Source of the DNA: Halichondria panicea
Lineage: Eukaryota > Porifera > Demospongiae > Suberitida > Halichondriidae
Length of the DNA stretch: 64,000 nucleotides
Reading direction: 5' to 3'
Assembly: GCF_963675165.1 (NCBI RefSeq)
Contig: NC_087388.1
Span: forward strand, 124,001 to 188,000
The translations under genes and the position numbers were made by a program. The notes below the pieces were generated by a model. That model saw only the letters and a list, made by a program, of their open reading frames with translations. It searched no databases and had not been told where the DNA came from. Every line of letters starts with the position of its first letter. Positions within the stretch are counted from its first letter, which is position 1. Shown here piece after piece: positions 1 through 12,186 of this stretch.

Positions 1-164
1 TTGGATCGAAGACTTGAGGTCAGCTTTGTACACACTACGGCTTTTTTTGGTAGGGATTCGTTCATTAATAATTGCATTTCGAACTTGTCAATTATTAGGT
101 AAAGATCGTTAACTAAAAATAACACAAAAAAATTCTGTGCAAATGCAACACACACACACACACA

Positions 165-1949
165 CTAGTAAAGGAATGTCTGTATGCTATGTGGTAGGGC
201 AGTTATCTTGAGTGCTTGTTTCTGTCCACCTACATTGATATCCAGGAGCTTGAAGGTGACAGCATCCTGTCCTCTATTCAACACGACCACTACCATTCCA
301 CTGTCAGGAGTGAGGACTGACAGACACTCCAGTGAAGAGTTGTCCACTAAGCTCCACACTCGCACTGAACCACGGGCCAGGAACTTGCTGCAGTCAATAG
401 AACAAACAATTCTATTATAGGTATGCTCAAATCCCAAATTTGAAACGGGCTCCTATTTTCAGAAAAAGGCCACATAATTTATCATTTTCGGGGTATTTTT
501 TGTCAAAAACAAGCCCAAAATAGACTATCGTTTTTAACACATTGTCTGAAAGGCCTCTTTCCAAGCTTCAGAAATCATAAAACGTTATTGGACCAACGGA
601 ATTAAAGTTATGGCCATTCAAAGCCGCTGTATGTAATTGTAATGAGCTGACCTGAAATGTCCCATGTAGTAATAGAAGACCTGAGGATAGATGATCTGCT
701 TGTCAGTGTCTGCTAATAGCATTCCATCAAATCCACACAATTCTGGGCCCTCGCAATTGTTGGGGCCTTTATGATTTGGACCTCCCTGTATGTCTAGGAC
801 GAGGTTCCAGTCTATCCATCCAACCACCCAGTTGTTCAAGTCCCCTATAATGTCATGGGCGTAATGTTCCCCCTTTCCCCACACTGGGTTCGCGGGGTTT
901 TCTTCACGGGCTTCAGTCGCTTCCGTAGCTAGAATTGGTTTGTTTGGGAAGAGGTTGTGAGCCTGGTTGACATTGTCGAACTGATCTCCAGTGTACCAGT
1001 GAATGGCTGTGCCCCACACGTATTTGGCAGCTTCAGCATCGGAGTATATTGTCTGTACCCAGTTCACTACATGGTCTTTATTGTGATCGTATATCAAGAT
1101 GTTTACATCAGGATGGTCTTGGCTCAGTTTAGGCCCAAGATGATCTTTCAGAAAGTCTCTCTCTGCTTCAGGAGTGAAATGCATTGCTTCGTAATTGTGT
1201 GGACAGTATTCTGGTTCGTTTTGAATTGTGATTCCCCAAATATCGACACCTTCAGCTTTGTAAGCAGAGAGAAACTTTGAAAAGTAAAGAGCCCATGTGT
1301 CCCTGTATTGGTCTTTCAATACACACCCTCCTGCACAATCTGTGGGGCAGTACGGACTGTTGTTCTCTTTGAGCCAGTTTGGTGGACTCCACGGGGTCGC
1401 TACAATATACAGGGCATCTCCAGATCCTTTTAAGATGGTGGCATTGGCCTTTTTGATCAGTGGAATGATTTGAGATTTGTCGTGGTCTATAGAGAATTTC
1501 GTTAGGTTTGCATCTCCACTAGTACTGTCGTAGTTGTAGTTCATCAGTGAGAAATCACATGACCCGATGGGCAATCTAGCCATGTTATAGCGTAGGCCCT
1601 GGTCTGAGAAGTACATGTTCAGGACCTGGGCCTGCAGTGTGCTGTTGAGCTTGGAGAATATGAACGATGCAGCATCAGTGAATGCACCACCAAACCCAAT
1701 AATGGTTTGAAATGTACTTGACCTGCAGTTGGGAGAGCTCAATACACTATCACAGGTAACACTTGGGTTGTACTACCTGTTGATGGTGATAACTTGGTCG
1801 AAATGGAAGTCATCCTGAAACTTGAGGTTGCTTTGCTTAGTGAGCCGGTCTGCAGTGCTCTGAGCAGTTCTATACCACTGCATATCAGCAGCCAAGCAGC
1901 CATTGAGGGCTGCAAGGCACACCACAAAGAAGAGAGTCACAGAATTCAT
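165..1949 (-). CDS. GBA: Glucosylceramidase (GH30, acid beta-glucosidase), 3 exons
   Basis: Lysosomal hydrolase that splits glucosylceramide into glucose and ceramide. Exons 1949-1777, 1722-652 and 387-165 join in phase to 488 codons. The start is followed by a signal peptide (MNSVTLFFVVCLAALNGC). Exon 2 carries the TIM barrel: GFGGAFTDAA, PIGSCDFS, ATPWSPPNWLK, the acid/base glutamate in TIQNEPEY and the nucleophile in ILATEATEA, followed by VVGWIDWNLVLD. Exon 3 encodes the C-terminal beta-sandwich (VVVVLNR). The stretch between signal peptide and GFGGA is only about 40 residues, shorter than in vertebrate enzymes, and lacks their N-terminal cysteine cluster. Intron 2 (388-651) contains a diverged piece of the window's foldback repeat family. 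The family call is near certain; the lysosomal location is from family knowledge. Confidence 0.95.
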
Positions 1950-2237
1950 GCTCTCAAGTGAGTCAGCTAGCCAGATATAATTAATGATACTTTGGACAGA
2001 TTTTTTTTATAGCAGCATTACAATTCATGTTACATGTGATAGGAATGCCCTTATTCAGTGATGACCTCATAGGCCTACTCATTCAGGCATTGTCTTCAGT
2101 CTCGTACGATCATGATACTGACTATTGTATCTCTCTGGAGCCATAGATACTGTACTGGAGCATATCACTCAGATCAGAGTGGACACAGCTGCAGAAGGAG
2201 CCCCACCCCCTTATGATGTCATAACTAGACGGTACAC

Positions 2238-3198
2238 ATGGTGAACAGGTAAGACATGTAAGAATGTTGTTGAATGTTTATTGACTCCACTGTGTGTTCA
2301 TGTCCCCTGCAGCTTCAACATGGCAACAGCAAAACTACCCTCTACTACCCCAACAACAAACTACGTCCTCAGACCTCGTTCCCTATCCAGAAAGCTCCTC
2401 CATTATTCGCTACACCTACCAACCCTCACCAAAGCTCTCATCCTCCTCGCCATCGTCCTAGTGGGCTCTACCATTTATGCACTGGACCTCAGCCCGGAAT
2501 CGGCATTTTCAGATCGCCACAACCCTGTCAATGTGTACCTGGTTAAATACAGTTGGGGGTGGACCCTACTAATCATAACACCAGCTGTAATATTATCATC
2601 CTCACTCTATAACGGTCTCAACATAACCAACATTTTCCGTCATTTAAGTCGATTAGTGGTCTCTCATGTTATCTGGTTCTCTGTGACTAGTTTGATTGTG
2701 TTATTGGACAGCAGTGTGGGCAGTTGTGCAGTCAATGAAGTAACTGGCCGACACGAGTGCCTCAAGAAAGGTCACCTCTGGTTGGGTTTCGATATTTCCG
2801 GACATGTGTTTTTGCTCACTTACTGCATATACGTTATCTCCGAGGAATGTGCTAATATAAAACTAGAGATTTGGTACGAATTTCCCGAATTCTTATCACA
2901 TGAAAATGCCGTTACCAATAAACTGAGTCAGAATACCAAAGACACACTTTTGCTGATACACCAGATTAGTAGTTGGATTATAGAGCCTCTGGAGCTACTC
3001 TGCCTCGCGCTGGTGTTGGTCTGGGCCGTGATGGTGGTCTCAACTAGCCTGTATTTTCATACGTTTGCAGAGAAGGTTTTGGGCTACCTCTGTGCTCTGT
3101 TGTCATGGCATTGTACATACAACTGGTTGTATGGACGGAGCAAGTATCTACCATGCCGACCAGATGATGGGTATCTACACCCACTGAGAGCATTGTAG
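2238..3198 (+). CDS. FITM2: Fat storage-inducing transmembrane protein (FIT2/FITM), 2 exons
   Basis: ER membrane protein of lipid-droplet biogenesis; the family has acyl-CoA diphosphatase activity. ATG at 2238 gives an 11-nt coding exon (2238-2248), a 60-nt intron (gtaag...ctgcag) and exon 2313-3198. The join is in frame (MVNSFNMATAK) and gives 298 codons. A second ATG at 2320 would also serve, so the start is not settled. Conserved marks are NVYLVKYSWGWT, LSRLVVSHVIWF, the histidine-bearing GFDISGHVFLLTYC, and SLYFHTFAEKVLG with the second conserved histidine. About six hydrophobic segments are visible. A polyadenylation signal AATAAA lies at 3345-3350. The gene runs tail-to-tail with the TRIM-type gene that ends at 3426. 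Confidence 0.93.
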
Positions 3199-3344
3199 TG
3201 AACTATCATGTTCGAACTTATATATTATTATATAGGCTTATTATTTTGGGTTAACTTTATTTATTTTGAATACCTTGACTACAATTGTTTATTTTCTCAG
3301 TGCATTTATTCAAAGTGCAGTCAGTGCATGTGTACAACTCAGCG

Positions 3345-3350
3345 TGAATA
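3345..3350 (+). promoter_or_regulatory. AATAAA polyadenylation signal of the FITM gene
   Basis: Canonical hexamer about 147 nt after the FITM stop codon, in an AT-rich 3' flank. The opposite-strand gene ends at 3426, so the two 3' UTRs must be short or overlap. Confidence 0.6.
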
Positions 3351-3425
3351 AAATAAGGCCAAACACATAATTATAATCATGTAATCTAATCAAGAGTCAC
3401 AAGACTAGCTATTATAGTGTTCACT

Positions 3426-3758
3426 TCAGTCTGTCTCAGGTGGTTCCACTGAAGTGTCTCCATGCTCCCCACCCACTGACACCTCCACGGAAGTATTCCC
3501 CCCCAGCTGGCTCATATCTATGGCAACGGTGTAGCCGCGATTAGCCGCTGAATTAGAGCGTGTGTTTCTCTCGATGCTGCTTGAAGGCATGGTATTGCTC
3601 CATGAGTATTGTTGGCGACGAGGAATCACAATCTCGTTGCTCTGAGTGTCATCTCCATGCAATGTAGTGAGGTGGTGAGCGTAGGTGAAGTCCTCTTGAT
3701 CAGGTGACTCACATGTGCTGTTCCTAGGTAGTGTTGGGTCTGGGGCCAGGGTGTACAC

Positions 3759-3790
<32 letters not shown>

Positions 3791-6700
3791 TGTGTGTGTG
3801 TGTGTGTGGGTGTGTGTTAATTAGAGCCACTCTGTAACAACATGGAATTCGTTGGAAAGCTATACAGAACGCAATGCAAGTATGTACACTATGCATCTGT
3901 ACTGCACATATTAGAAGACAGTACACACAATCAATTTTAAGGCCATTCCTTGAGTGTAATAGATACTGCTGCATACACAACAGCACTCAGTGGCAGACTC
4001 AGCATTATACCTAATGGCTATAATTGTAAATGAACTCCAATAATGCCACTGGGATACCATACACTGTGACTATATAGGCTGTTACTGACCCAACATGACT
4101 CAATTAAATGATATACATGTACAGTGAAACCTGCCTATAGAAACCACCCTAGGGACAGTAAAGAGGTGGTTTGCTAACACAGGTACAAACACAAACACAT
4201 ACTGGACAGACTTTGGGGGGCCATTAACCTGGCTGTATTATAGAGGGTGGCCACAATAAACAAATTTCACTGTACAGCTAGCTACACACCCATACACTCA
4301 CACTCTCCAGTAGTGACCCTGCCTCCCCCCACACGCACACCCACACACTCACACTCTCCAGTAGTGACCCTGCCTCCCCCCACACGCACACCCACACACT
4401 CACACTCTCCAGTAGTGACCCTGCCTCCCCCCCACATACACACCCATACACTCAAGTAGTGACCCTGCCTCCCCCCACACGCACACCCATACTCACACTC
4501 TCCAGTAGTGACCCTGCCTCCCCCCACGTGCTCCAAGTCTCCCTCATCCTCATCAGGGGAAGCACTGACTTCTCCCATAGACACAGAGCGATTGAAAACA
4601 TGACGTAAGAATCTCGAGTTTCTGAGCCCACTCCGCGAGGAACGGACATAGGAAGAACCCATCAGACCAGACATATTGAGCAGGCTAGAGTCGTTCTCTT
4701 CATCGCTATGGTGAGAATCAGAGGAGCTGAGGTTTCGTGCAAAAGGCCTATCAAGAGGAGGTATAGAAAGACGTGAAGATACATTATCATCATCGTCCGA
4801 GTTGGACCCGCTATCAAGGTCGGACAGAGGTCGCAATCGTGGGTGTACGTGTAGCAGGTTCGTGTACTTTGCCTTAGTCGATATCGGGTTCAGAAACATA
4901 GAGTTTTGATCGGAAGCTTGCGACGTCGGCATCTCAGCCGATGACAAAAACGAATTGTTTGGTGGTGAGGGGAAAGCTCCCTGTGTGGACGAGGGCCTGT
5001 GGTTCAAGTGCGCCTGTTTGGCAGACCATGTTGAATAATCCGGTGAGTCAAGAGTAGGCATCATGCTAGCACCATCGCTGCTGAATGGCGACCAGTGGGG
5101 CAACACTTGCGTCTCTTGGTAGAACTTCTTGCCCTTATTGGCAGGACTGGCGCTTGCCCCAGCACCATCTTGGGTAAGCCGATTCTGTTGGCCATCATCA
5201 TCCTCGCGATCGCTAGAAGATAGAATATCGTCTCCGGACACAGAGTCAAAATCTTGCTCAAAATCAGAGCCCATAGCTTCGTCACCTGACTGCACGTCCG
5301 TGTCATACGAGAGAGTGCAATTCTTTAATAAATCGGACAACACATCGTCAGAAACATCGTTGACATCGCATTTGATCCACGGATTGATAAGCGGCTGTAG
5401 TGCCAGACCTCGAACCCTCGACTGTATTCCCGTTATATCTTTAACGATGTCATCTTGCTGGGAGAGAGCATCGAGGGGATCCCCCTTAATTAGCGAATCA
5501 CACATTTTCTGTAGATTCTCAGAGTCTCCAATTGCCGATGACAACGACCTGTGAGATGTACAATGTATTGTAGGTCAATATTGTCCAAATTCATACAAAG
5601 AACAGTGATTTCTATAATCATCGCTGTATATACGGAATGGAGTATTTCCCTTCAGAGATTGACTAAGAGAAACACATAAAAGGCACACTCTAGTATGCCA
5701 CACACACACTCTAGTACACTACAGTACGCCACACACACACACACAATCACACAATCACCCATCACTCTATCACTGGTAATACAACCTAACTCTTCATTAC
5801 ACTCATTCATTAGACTCACTGCAACTGAGCATTCAAGATATACATCTGCTCATCTGTCCAGGTCCCAATATCCATCAGTAGGGCGTTCCTTTTGCCCTCC
5901 AGTAATCGAATCAACTGATCGAAATATCCCTTCACCTGCCTCTCACATTGATGCCTGTTCTTCTTCAGTCTGCGCTCGGCTCGATTCACAGCTTTCTCTC
6001 CGACATTAAGCTCTTGAAGATTAGCCGTCACGCTGTTCATAGCCACTTGGAGGGCTTCTACAGAGGGTTGAGCCGCCTCCGAGGCAATGGCACAGTCGTG
6101 ATCCTTGTGTTCCCCGTATAGCTGGCAATACGCACACACTAGGTCCCGACAGTACTTACAGTAAACACGTTTCTCGTGGTTATGCTCCGTGCAGAAGTGT
6201 TTCGACGACGCGCTATTTTGTCGGCTGGTTTGATTCTGGTTGGCAGGACGACAGCCGAGGAGTGCAAAGTTCTTTGTGAGTGAGTGAACATCGCGATTAG
6301 TAATGAAATTCATTGTGCTACACGTTGGGCATTTTAGATCATTAGTTAAAGTTGCGAATGATCTAGAGAGGAGTGGTTGACGTCTCACTGTAGTCCATTC
6401 TCGTCCGCCATATCGAATCTGTAGTACCACTTGTTCAAAATCATCCTCATCCTGCTCAGTGTTGAGCAGTCTATCCAGGCATTCTGGAGGTACAGAACAT
6501 GCACGCTCGTATTAGGGTTAGGGTCAGTGTACATAGCGATACTGTACTATCCGGTATTTAGCTTAGTATGGGTACGGGTGGGGATGCTCGTATTAAAATT
6601 ATAGAATGAGATGTGGTGCCGTGATGTCTCATATACGTACATGTACACAGCCGGCCAGCCAGAAATACCCAGATATCTCTAGTTCTACTCCCCTATAAAG

Positions 6701-6922
6701 CTTTCTGTATTGTGTGTTTCTAGTTTATATATTATATTGCATACTGAGTGTAGCGTGTATGCAGGCCTTTACTGTACTAGTACGCTTACCCGTGCAGTAA
6801 GTGTGCCCACACTGAAGTATCCTAGGAATGAGGTTAGCCTCGCTGTCACTGTAGTCCCTGAAGCAGACCGGGCAGATAGGCCCGTTAGAAGGCAGAGCGT
6901 CGTCTCCCACGTTCACAGCCAT
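3426..6922 (-). CDS. TRIM-type RING/B-box/coiled-coil protein with disordered tail
   Basis: Probable E3 ubiquitin ligase. Exon 1 (6922-6790) starts with MAVNVGDD and the RING half CPVC...LQCGHTYC. Exon 2 (6483-5820) continues it (TECLDRLL...LKCPTC) and adds the TRIM-like LTKNFALLGC, a B-box (FCTEHNHEKRVYCKYC...CAYC...HKDHDC) and a coiled coil. Exon 3 (5548 to about 4526) starts LQSLSSAIGDS and becomes a Ser/Asp-rich disordered tail. The final exon ends at 3426 (...SVEPPETD) and probably begins near 3758 after a (CA)n acceptor. The end of exon 3 lies in or beside the minisatellite at 4288-4530, so that junction is not resolved. No C-terminal NHL, SPRY or filamin domain is visible. The first three exon phases agree. 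Confidence 0.82.
4120..4274. mobile_element. Short MITE-like element with ACAGTGAAAC/TTTCACTGTA ends
   Basis: About 155 bp bounded by TACAGTGAAACC on the left and the inverse TTTCACTGTA on the right, with terminal TA as in Tc1/mariner-type MITEs. The interior (GGTGGTTTGCTAACACAGGT...AACCTGGCTGTATTATAGAGGGTG) recurs in diverged form at 11551-11625 in the SLC38 gene, so this is a dispersed family. It has no coding capacity. It lies in the last intron of the TRIM-type gene. Confidence 0.6.
4288..4530. repeat. Minisatellite, about 53-bp units, at the 3' end of TRIM exon 3
   Basis: Four to five units of the type CACTCTCCAGTAGTGACCCTG + CCTCCCCCCACACGCACACC. On the gene's strand it begins at the exon end (DLEH|VGGG). 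Each unit contains GAGAGTGTGAGTG, a plausible GT donor context. It creates a long artefactual open frame reading VGGGRVTTGECE. Confidence 0.8.
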
Positions 6923-7299
6923 TAGGATAGGTCCTGGTTGTCGTAAAGCAGTGCTTGTTTATTAGCCGTAAGACGCTAGCTAGTCAGGGTAATTTCACTT
7001 TTGGTTTAGTTAATAACATTCATAGAAGATGACATCACTACAAGCTAGTGACGTAATAGTAGCATGAGGACACAGTCATAATAATTATTTTATCCCTATA
7101 TGCAAATCGATACACTTCTATAGCTGTACACAGTTCCAAAATAAAGGGATAAAAAATAATCAATTAAGTGCCTCAATCAAAAATAATTATCGAGTGTTTG
7201 TGATACATAAATAAAGAGCTTTTATTTCTCTTACAGAGCAAAAAATTAATCGTTCACACATACAAATACACATGACAAAATATTCAATGGTCCCACAAG
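6923..7299. other. Intergenic spacer between the TRIM-type and ZNRF genes
   Basis: Contains the presumed promoter of the TRIM-type gene and the 3' flank of the ZNRF gene. TTTATT at 7221-7226 (AATAAA on the minus strand) lies about 75 nt past the ZNRF stop and is a likely polyadenylation signal. I see no coding exon here. Confidence 0.5.
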
Positions 7300-8482
7300 T
7301 TAGACGCCCTTCATGTCTGGGTGCTCAGGGCAAGTCTGGCTCTTCTTATACCAGCCTCTTATGCAACTGGGAGGGAGGGAATTGGGCAAATGATTATAAT
7401 TATGCAAGAATGCAATACTGAATTGAACACTATTTCAAGAAATGAAATAACGGTGTATACTTTATAGCTTCAATGGAACAATCAAGTGTGCTGCTGGTTA
7501 GTCTCTAGTGTGCACGTGTAAGGCTGGGGATTATACATGTACTAGTACGATGTTAATAGAACTAATGATCATTACCAATACTTACTGTAGATGGTAGACA
7601 CAGAGACATGGCAGTCTTGCAATCTCGTCACCTGCAGAGGAAATAAAGATATTTGTATATTGAATAAGCCAAAAAAGAACACAATCAATTGCAGTAAAGT
7701 GTTTGATATCTCAGAGCCCTATTAATGTGTGTACATATAGTCCACTGCCCACACCTCAACCATTAGCTGCCAGTAATGGCTTCCACCACATCGCATGACA
7801 ACACCCGGCAACTAAAGAACAGCCATGTATTATAAGTGAGAGATAATGGCTTTACCAATCATTGCTCTACCTACTCTACCATGCACCTACCAGTCTCCAT
7901 GCTCTACCTACTCTACCATGCACCTACCAGTCTCCATGCTCTACCTACTCTACCATGCACCTACCAGTCTCCATGCACCTACCAGCCTCCATATCATCCA
8001 GGCAGATACTGCACTCCCCAGCATCTTGAAGCAGTTTGTCCTCTGTGGGAAACAAAATAATTCAAAGTCCAAAATCAAAACACGAGGCCTCATGCAAAGT
8101 CAGAGATGTACATGTACATCAGTATAATTAAGGTACCATTGAATTGTACTCTTGGTCTCTGTGAGCATGCAGGGATGTGGTCCTCCAGCTCAGAGGAAGG
8201 GAACTCTTTGAAACACAATGGACACTTCACATCTACACAGACAAAGATGTATTGTATAATTGTGTCCAAGGAAACAGACAGTTGGTATGTAGAGAAGGTG
8301 TAATGGGAGGACGTCCTGGCAGACATATTGCCTGAGGGTTCCTGGAATGTGTAGCTCTATCAGCACAAACAAAAAAGGTACAAGTACTCGCACATTGAGC
8401 AGCTGTTAAAGCAGTGTATACATACATACATGCATACCTGTACCAAGCTGTAACCCTACACCCACCCACACACGCACGCACG

Positions 8483-8545
<63 letters not shown>

Positions 8546-8556
8546 CCACACCCACA

Positions 8557-8591
<35 letters not shown>

Positions 8592-8600
8592 ACACCCACA

Positions 8601-8634
<34 letters not shown>

Positions 8635-9503
8635 AACAGTCTACATACGTACATCTACTAGAGTGAACTTTAATAAACATATTGGCTAAGTAGTTCACTG
8701 TATAAATAAACTTTCAGAGTCTGACACAATGAAATTATGAAAGTGACAACATGTAACTCAATACCAGTGACAGATAAGGAACACCGACAGTCTAAATATT
8801 TGTAGATGGTTAGGTAATGGATTCCCCCACCATGGTTGCTTGGGAAGGATACACATGACCGAGAAGTGACACTTTGTGGTAGGAAGTCTTAATTAACAAG
8901 AAAGCTGTTACTTTATTTATCATCACCTGTATAACACATTATATTCTGATACCACGACTCACTTGGCACTGGCGGTCTGAGGAACAGGAGTGGGTGTCTG
9001 AGTCTGTGGCTCCGTCTCCCACTACTACTACTGCCACCGTGGTGTTGTCTTCTCCTCCTCTCCGTCCTATCAGATCCTGGCTCTTCTTGCTGTACTCCCT
9101 CTGAGCTTCTTCGTGAGTCTAACCTCAGACTGTGTAGAGTTGACAGCAACTGCTCTAAATCATAGTCATTGAATTCTCTTAGCGAGTGAGCAGGTGGGTG
9201 TGGCTCTCTTCTGGTTGGACGGCTGTCTGGTGATGGTGTGTGGTGTGGTCGAGGTGGGGGAGGGGGTGGTGGTGCATGGGCGTGTCGTGTGGTGGGTGTG
9301 GGGTCGACTCTTAGCCATTCGTCGGAGTCATCACTACTCTGTGTTACAGTGTTGCTTTGATATACGCGTCTGTGTTGGTGTTGTCTAACAGAGGAGGAGT
9401 GTTCACGAGGCGCACTCAACGACTGTGTCCTCTCTGGGCGGTATAAGGAGGAAGGTGGCAGACCAATGGTAGAGTGGGTCTCCTGAGACTGACTCCCTCC
9501 CAT
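7300..9503 (-). CDS. ZNRF: ZNRF1/2-type zinc and RING finger E3 ubiquitin ligase, 5 exons
   Basis: Exons 9503-8963, 8232-8137, 8042-7983, 7631-7586 and 7366-7300 join without frame breaks to 269 codons. The N-terminus MGGSQSQ has Gly2 and Ser6 for N-myristoylation, as known for ZNRF1/2, so the ligase should be membrane-tethered. A disordered Pro/Arg/Ser-rich region fills exon 1. Exon 2 encodes the zinc finger VKCPLCFKEFPSSEL...HIPAC. Exons 3-5 encode the split RING: GECSIC, then RLPCLCVYH, then HCIRGWYKK...CPEHPD, matching the conserved CPEHP ending of the family. Intron 3 holds a minisatellite of reiterated donor sequence and intron 1 a long (CA)n. ZNRF1 versus ZNRF2 cannot be decided from sequence. 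Confidence 0.93.
7863..7987. repeat. 37-bp minisatellite copying the ZNRF exon 3 donor
   Basis: Unit CTACCATGCACCTACCAGTC + TCCATGCTCTACCTACT, about three copies plus a partial. On the gene's strand each unit carries GGAGACTG|GTAGGTGCATGG, nearly identical to the genuine exon end and donor GGAGGCTG|GTAGGTGCATGG at 7983/7982. Confidence 0.85.
8461..8632. repeat. (CA)n microsatellite with ACCC interruptions, ZNRF intron 1
   Basis: About 170 bp of CA dinucleotides broken by short CACGCACG and CACCCACACCCACACTC interruptions. The two interruption blocks repeat about 53 bp apart, so a higher-order duplication occurred inside the array. Confidence 0.95.
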
Positions 9504-9856
9504 TATGCTAGTACTGTGTCACTGTCACCTCTAGCTTATTCTGAGCATGTCTTCTCTCCTGGGATAAAAAAAACAGCTCATAAAAACAGTTTAGATTGAG
9601 TCTAATACAAATTATTATAGCATGATGTTTTTATTAAAGCTCTCCCTGTGCTCTACGTACAGCATGCTCTATGGATTGAGTGGTGATAAACTTACAATGA
9701 TCTCTTTAGCTCAGTACTAGTAGTCTTTCTTTATATGTTCACACTGCATGCCCACACTTTGTTATTTCAGAGCCAATTAATTTCAATATTTCACATAACT
9801 TTAATGCACCGCATAAATAGAAACATAAACTGTAACCGCACACACACACACACACA
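9504..9856. other. Spacer upstream of ZNRF; (CA)n at 9838-9857
   Basis: AT-rich intergenic DNA between the start of ZNRF and the stop of SLC38. The CA tract ends at the SLC38 stop codon (9859-9857). I see no gene. Confidence 0.5.
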
Positions 9857-10534
9857 CTAAATCAATTTACTATCAAGCAGAATCGTGTACACTAAACTGT
9901 TTCCAAATATGAAACTGCCAATGACAATAATAAAACAGCCGTAGGCAACAAAAAAAGTTTTCTTGACGTGGGAATGCGTTTTCGAGGACAATGCAAACTG
10001 AATGATCATCATACCTGCAGACAACAATAACAATGGATTATGGGAAATGAGGGGGAAATATCAGAGACACTTGTTACTAACCTGGGAACACGAATATGAA
10101 GGTGGCAGCCAGTCCTCCAGTCAGACTGACCACATTAGATATCTGCTCCACTAGTATGGCCAGCGCGAGAGTGATGACAAACCATATAAGACTCTCAATC
10201 CTCAGCCGTGCCCACTTGTACTTGTCATGACTGATACTCAACCGACACACACGAAACAGCTTCACCAATATGGAGTCCAGGGGAGTTCTGTGTGAGCAGC
10301 AAACAAAGGAAGAAGCACACTTTGAGGGTTAGGGTTAGGGTTAGGGATAGCATTGACAAGCACTTTGATCATAATAGATAACCACACATAAAAGGATGTT
10401 CAGATGTGCACTTCTATTGTACGTGTGTATAAGCACATGACATCACATGACATCACATGACATCACACAACAACCAGAGAATGAGCAGTACTACCATAGA
10501 CAGCATGCTGCAAGCCTTGGTAGATCAGAAGCTC

Positions 10535-10574
<40 letters not shown>

Positions 10575-12117
10575 GCTAAACCAACTTCAATGAACTTGTG
10601 AGCATATTCTATATTAAATAGAGCATCTTGATGGGTCATGTGATTAAGCTATATATACCTTCCACAGAATGTTAGGATGGGGTAAGAGGTAACCATGACG
10701 AGGGCTAGTAGACCTCGTGCCACGTCCACTAGTATATCCTTATTGCAGTAGTTGCGCAGAATATCCGATTGTATACAGGTACCGGGGACAAAGGTCAGAT
10801 AGCCAAAGGTCCCAGTGAGGGTATAAACGACGAAACAGATGAGGACAGCAAATACAATAATAAAGAAGAATCTCTTAACAGTGCGCTTCTTGAGACCCAC
10901 ATAGATGGGAATGGACGACACATGACACTACAAGGGAAGGAATTATTATCACCTAACTAGGCGGCAAGATCGTGATGTCATACATTACTGTGTGTGATGT
11001 CATACATTGTGATATTATTATTGCAGGGTCGATAGCACTTGCCAAGGTGTGTACAGTAGTAAGGTACCTGGTAGCCAAAGCAGATGAATGGAATAGCATT
11101 GACAACATCAGGCCAGGATCGCGAACAATGGCTACAGGAGGAAAATAGATATCATCATAATTATCACTGGTGGAGTTTAAGGTCTAATTATATCTCGAGC
11201 TCACACTTGAGTGGTGGATACTTCACAATCGGTTGTACCAATGAAGTGTCTAGTTGTCACGACAGCAGCTATGTAGAAACAGCAGAGAACAGCAAGGAAA
11301 CTGTTGATGAAAATAATTATCATATTAAGTGGTGCAATAAACCTTATACATGTGCCGTACCTTGTGTAGCTGAGGACACCGATCTTCTTGAAGAACAGCC
11401 ATGGTAGTATGAAGACACACGCTACTATGGCTATTATGAATCGTCTGTCAACGTAGAAACTGCTTTTGATGTGATTAGTTTCGTTTGCAGTGAGGTTCAG
11501 AGATTGGATTATGCCAGAGGACACTGTGTGTGTGTGTGTGGGGGGGGGGGGTGGTCTGCTAACACAGGTCTAAACACATGCTATGGAGACTTTTAACCTG
11601 GCTGTATTATAGAGGGTGACGCTACAATCTGTAAATTACCAACATGTTTAGTGAGCTAGATACAGCACTTTCCTCTAGTTGGTCTCCCACACTCACTATC
11701 CTCTAGTTGGTCTCCCACACTCACTATCCTCTAGTTGGTCTCCCACACTCACTATCCTCTAGTTGGTCTCCCACACTCACTATCCTCTAGTTGGTCTCCC
11801 ACACTTACTATCCTCTAGTTGGTCTCCCACACTCACTATCCTCTAGTTGGTCTCCCACACTTACTATCCTCTAGTTGGTCTCCCACACTCACTATCCTCT
11901 AGTTGGTCTCCCACACTTACTATCCTCTAGTTGGTCGCCCACTATGACCAGGTAGGTTATGTTGGAACCAAAACAGAAGGCCAATAGACAGATCTCAGCT
12001 ACTAACTTGACCACAGGGCCACACACCGCCTCCACTGTGTCCTCATAGGTAGTCTTGTGCTTCAACTCAGCACCATAGGCTAGGACTAGTACACTGGATA
12101 TAACAAACACCAGTAGT

Positions 12118-12186
<69 letters not shown>

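Noticed and set aside
4247-4649. Open frames on both strands through the 4.3-4.6 kb minisatellite (VGGGRVTTGECE repeats)
   Set aside because: Translation of a tandem repeat; the plus frame has no start context and the minus frame is an extension of exon 3 past its likely donor.
8233-8689. Cys/Val-rich and Thr/His-rich frames
   Set aside because: Pure (CA)n/(TG)n translations within ZNRF intron 1. The same applies to frames at 11892-12294, 29019-29255, 43407-43699, 45815-46432 and 62204-62631.
10325-10347. Chromosome end
   Set aside because: Only three TTAGGG units, inside a gene intron, with normal genes on both sides.
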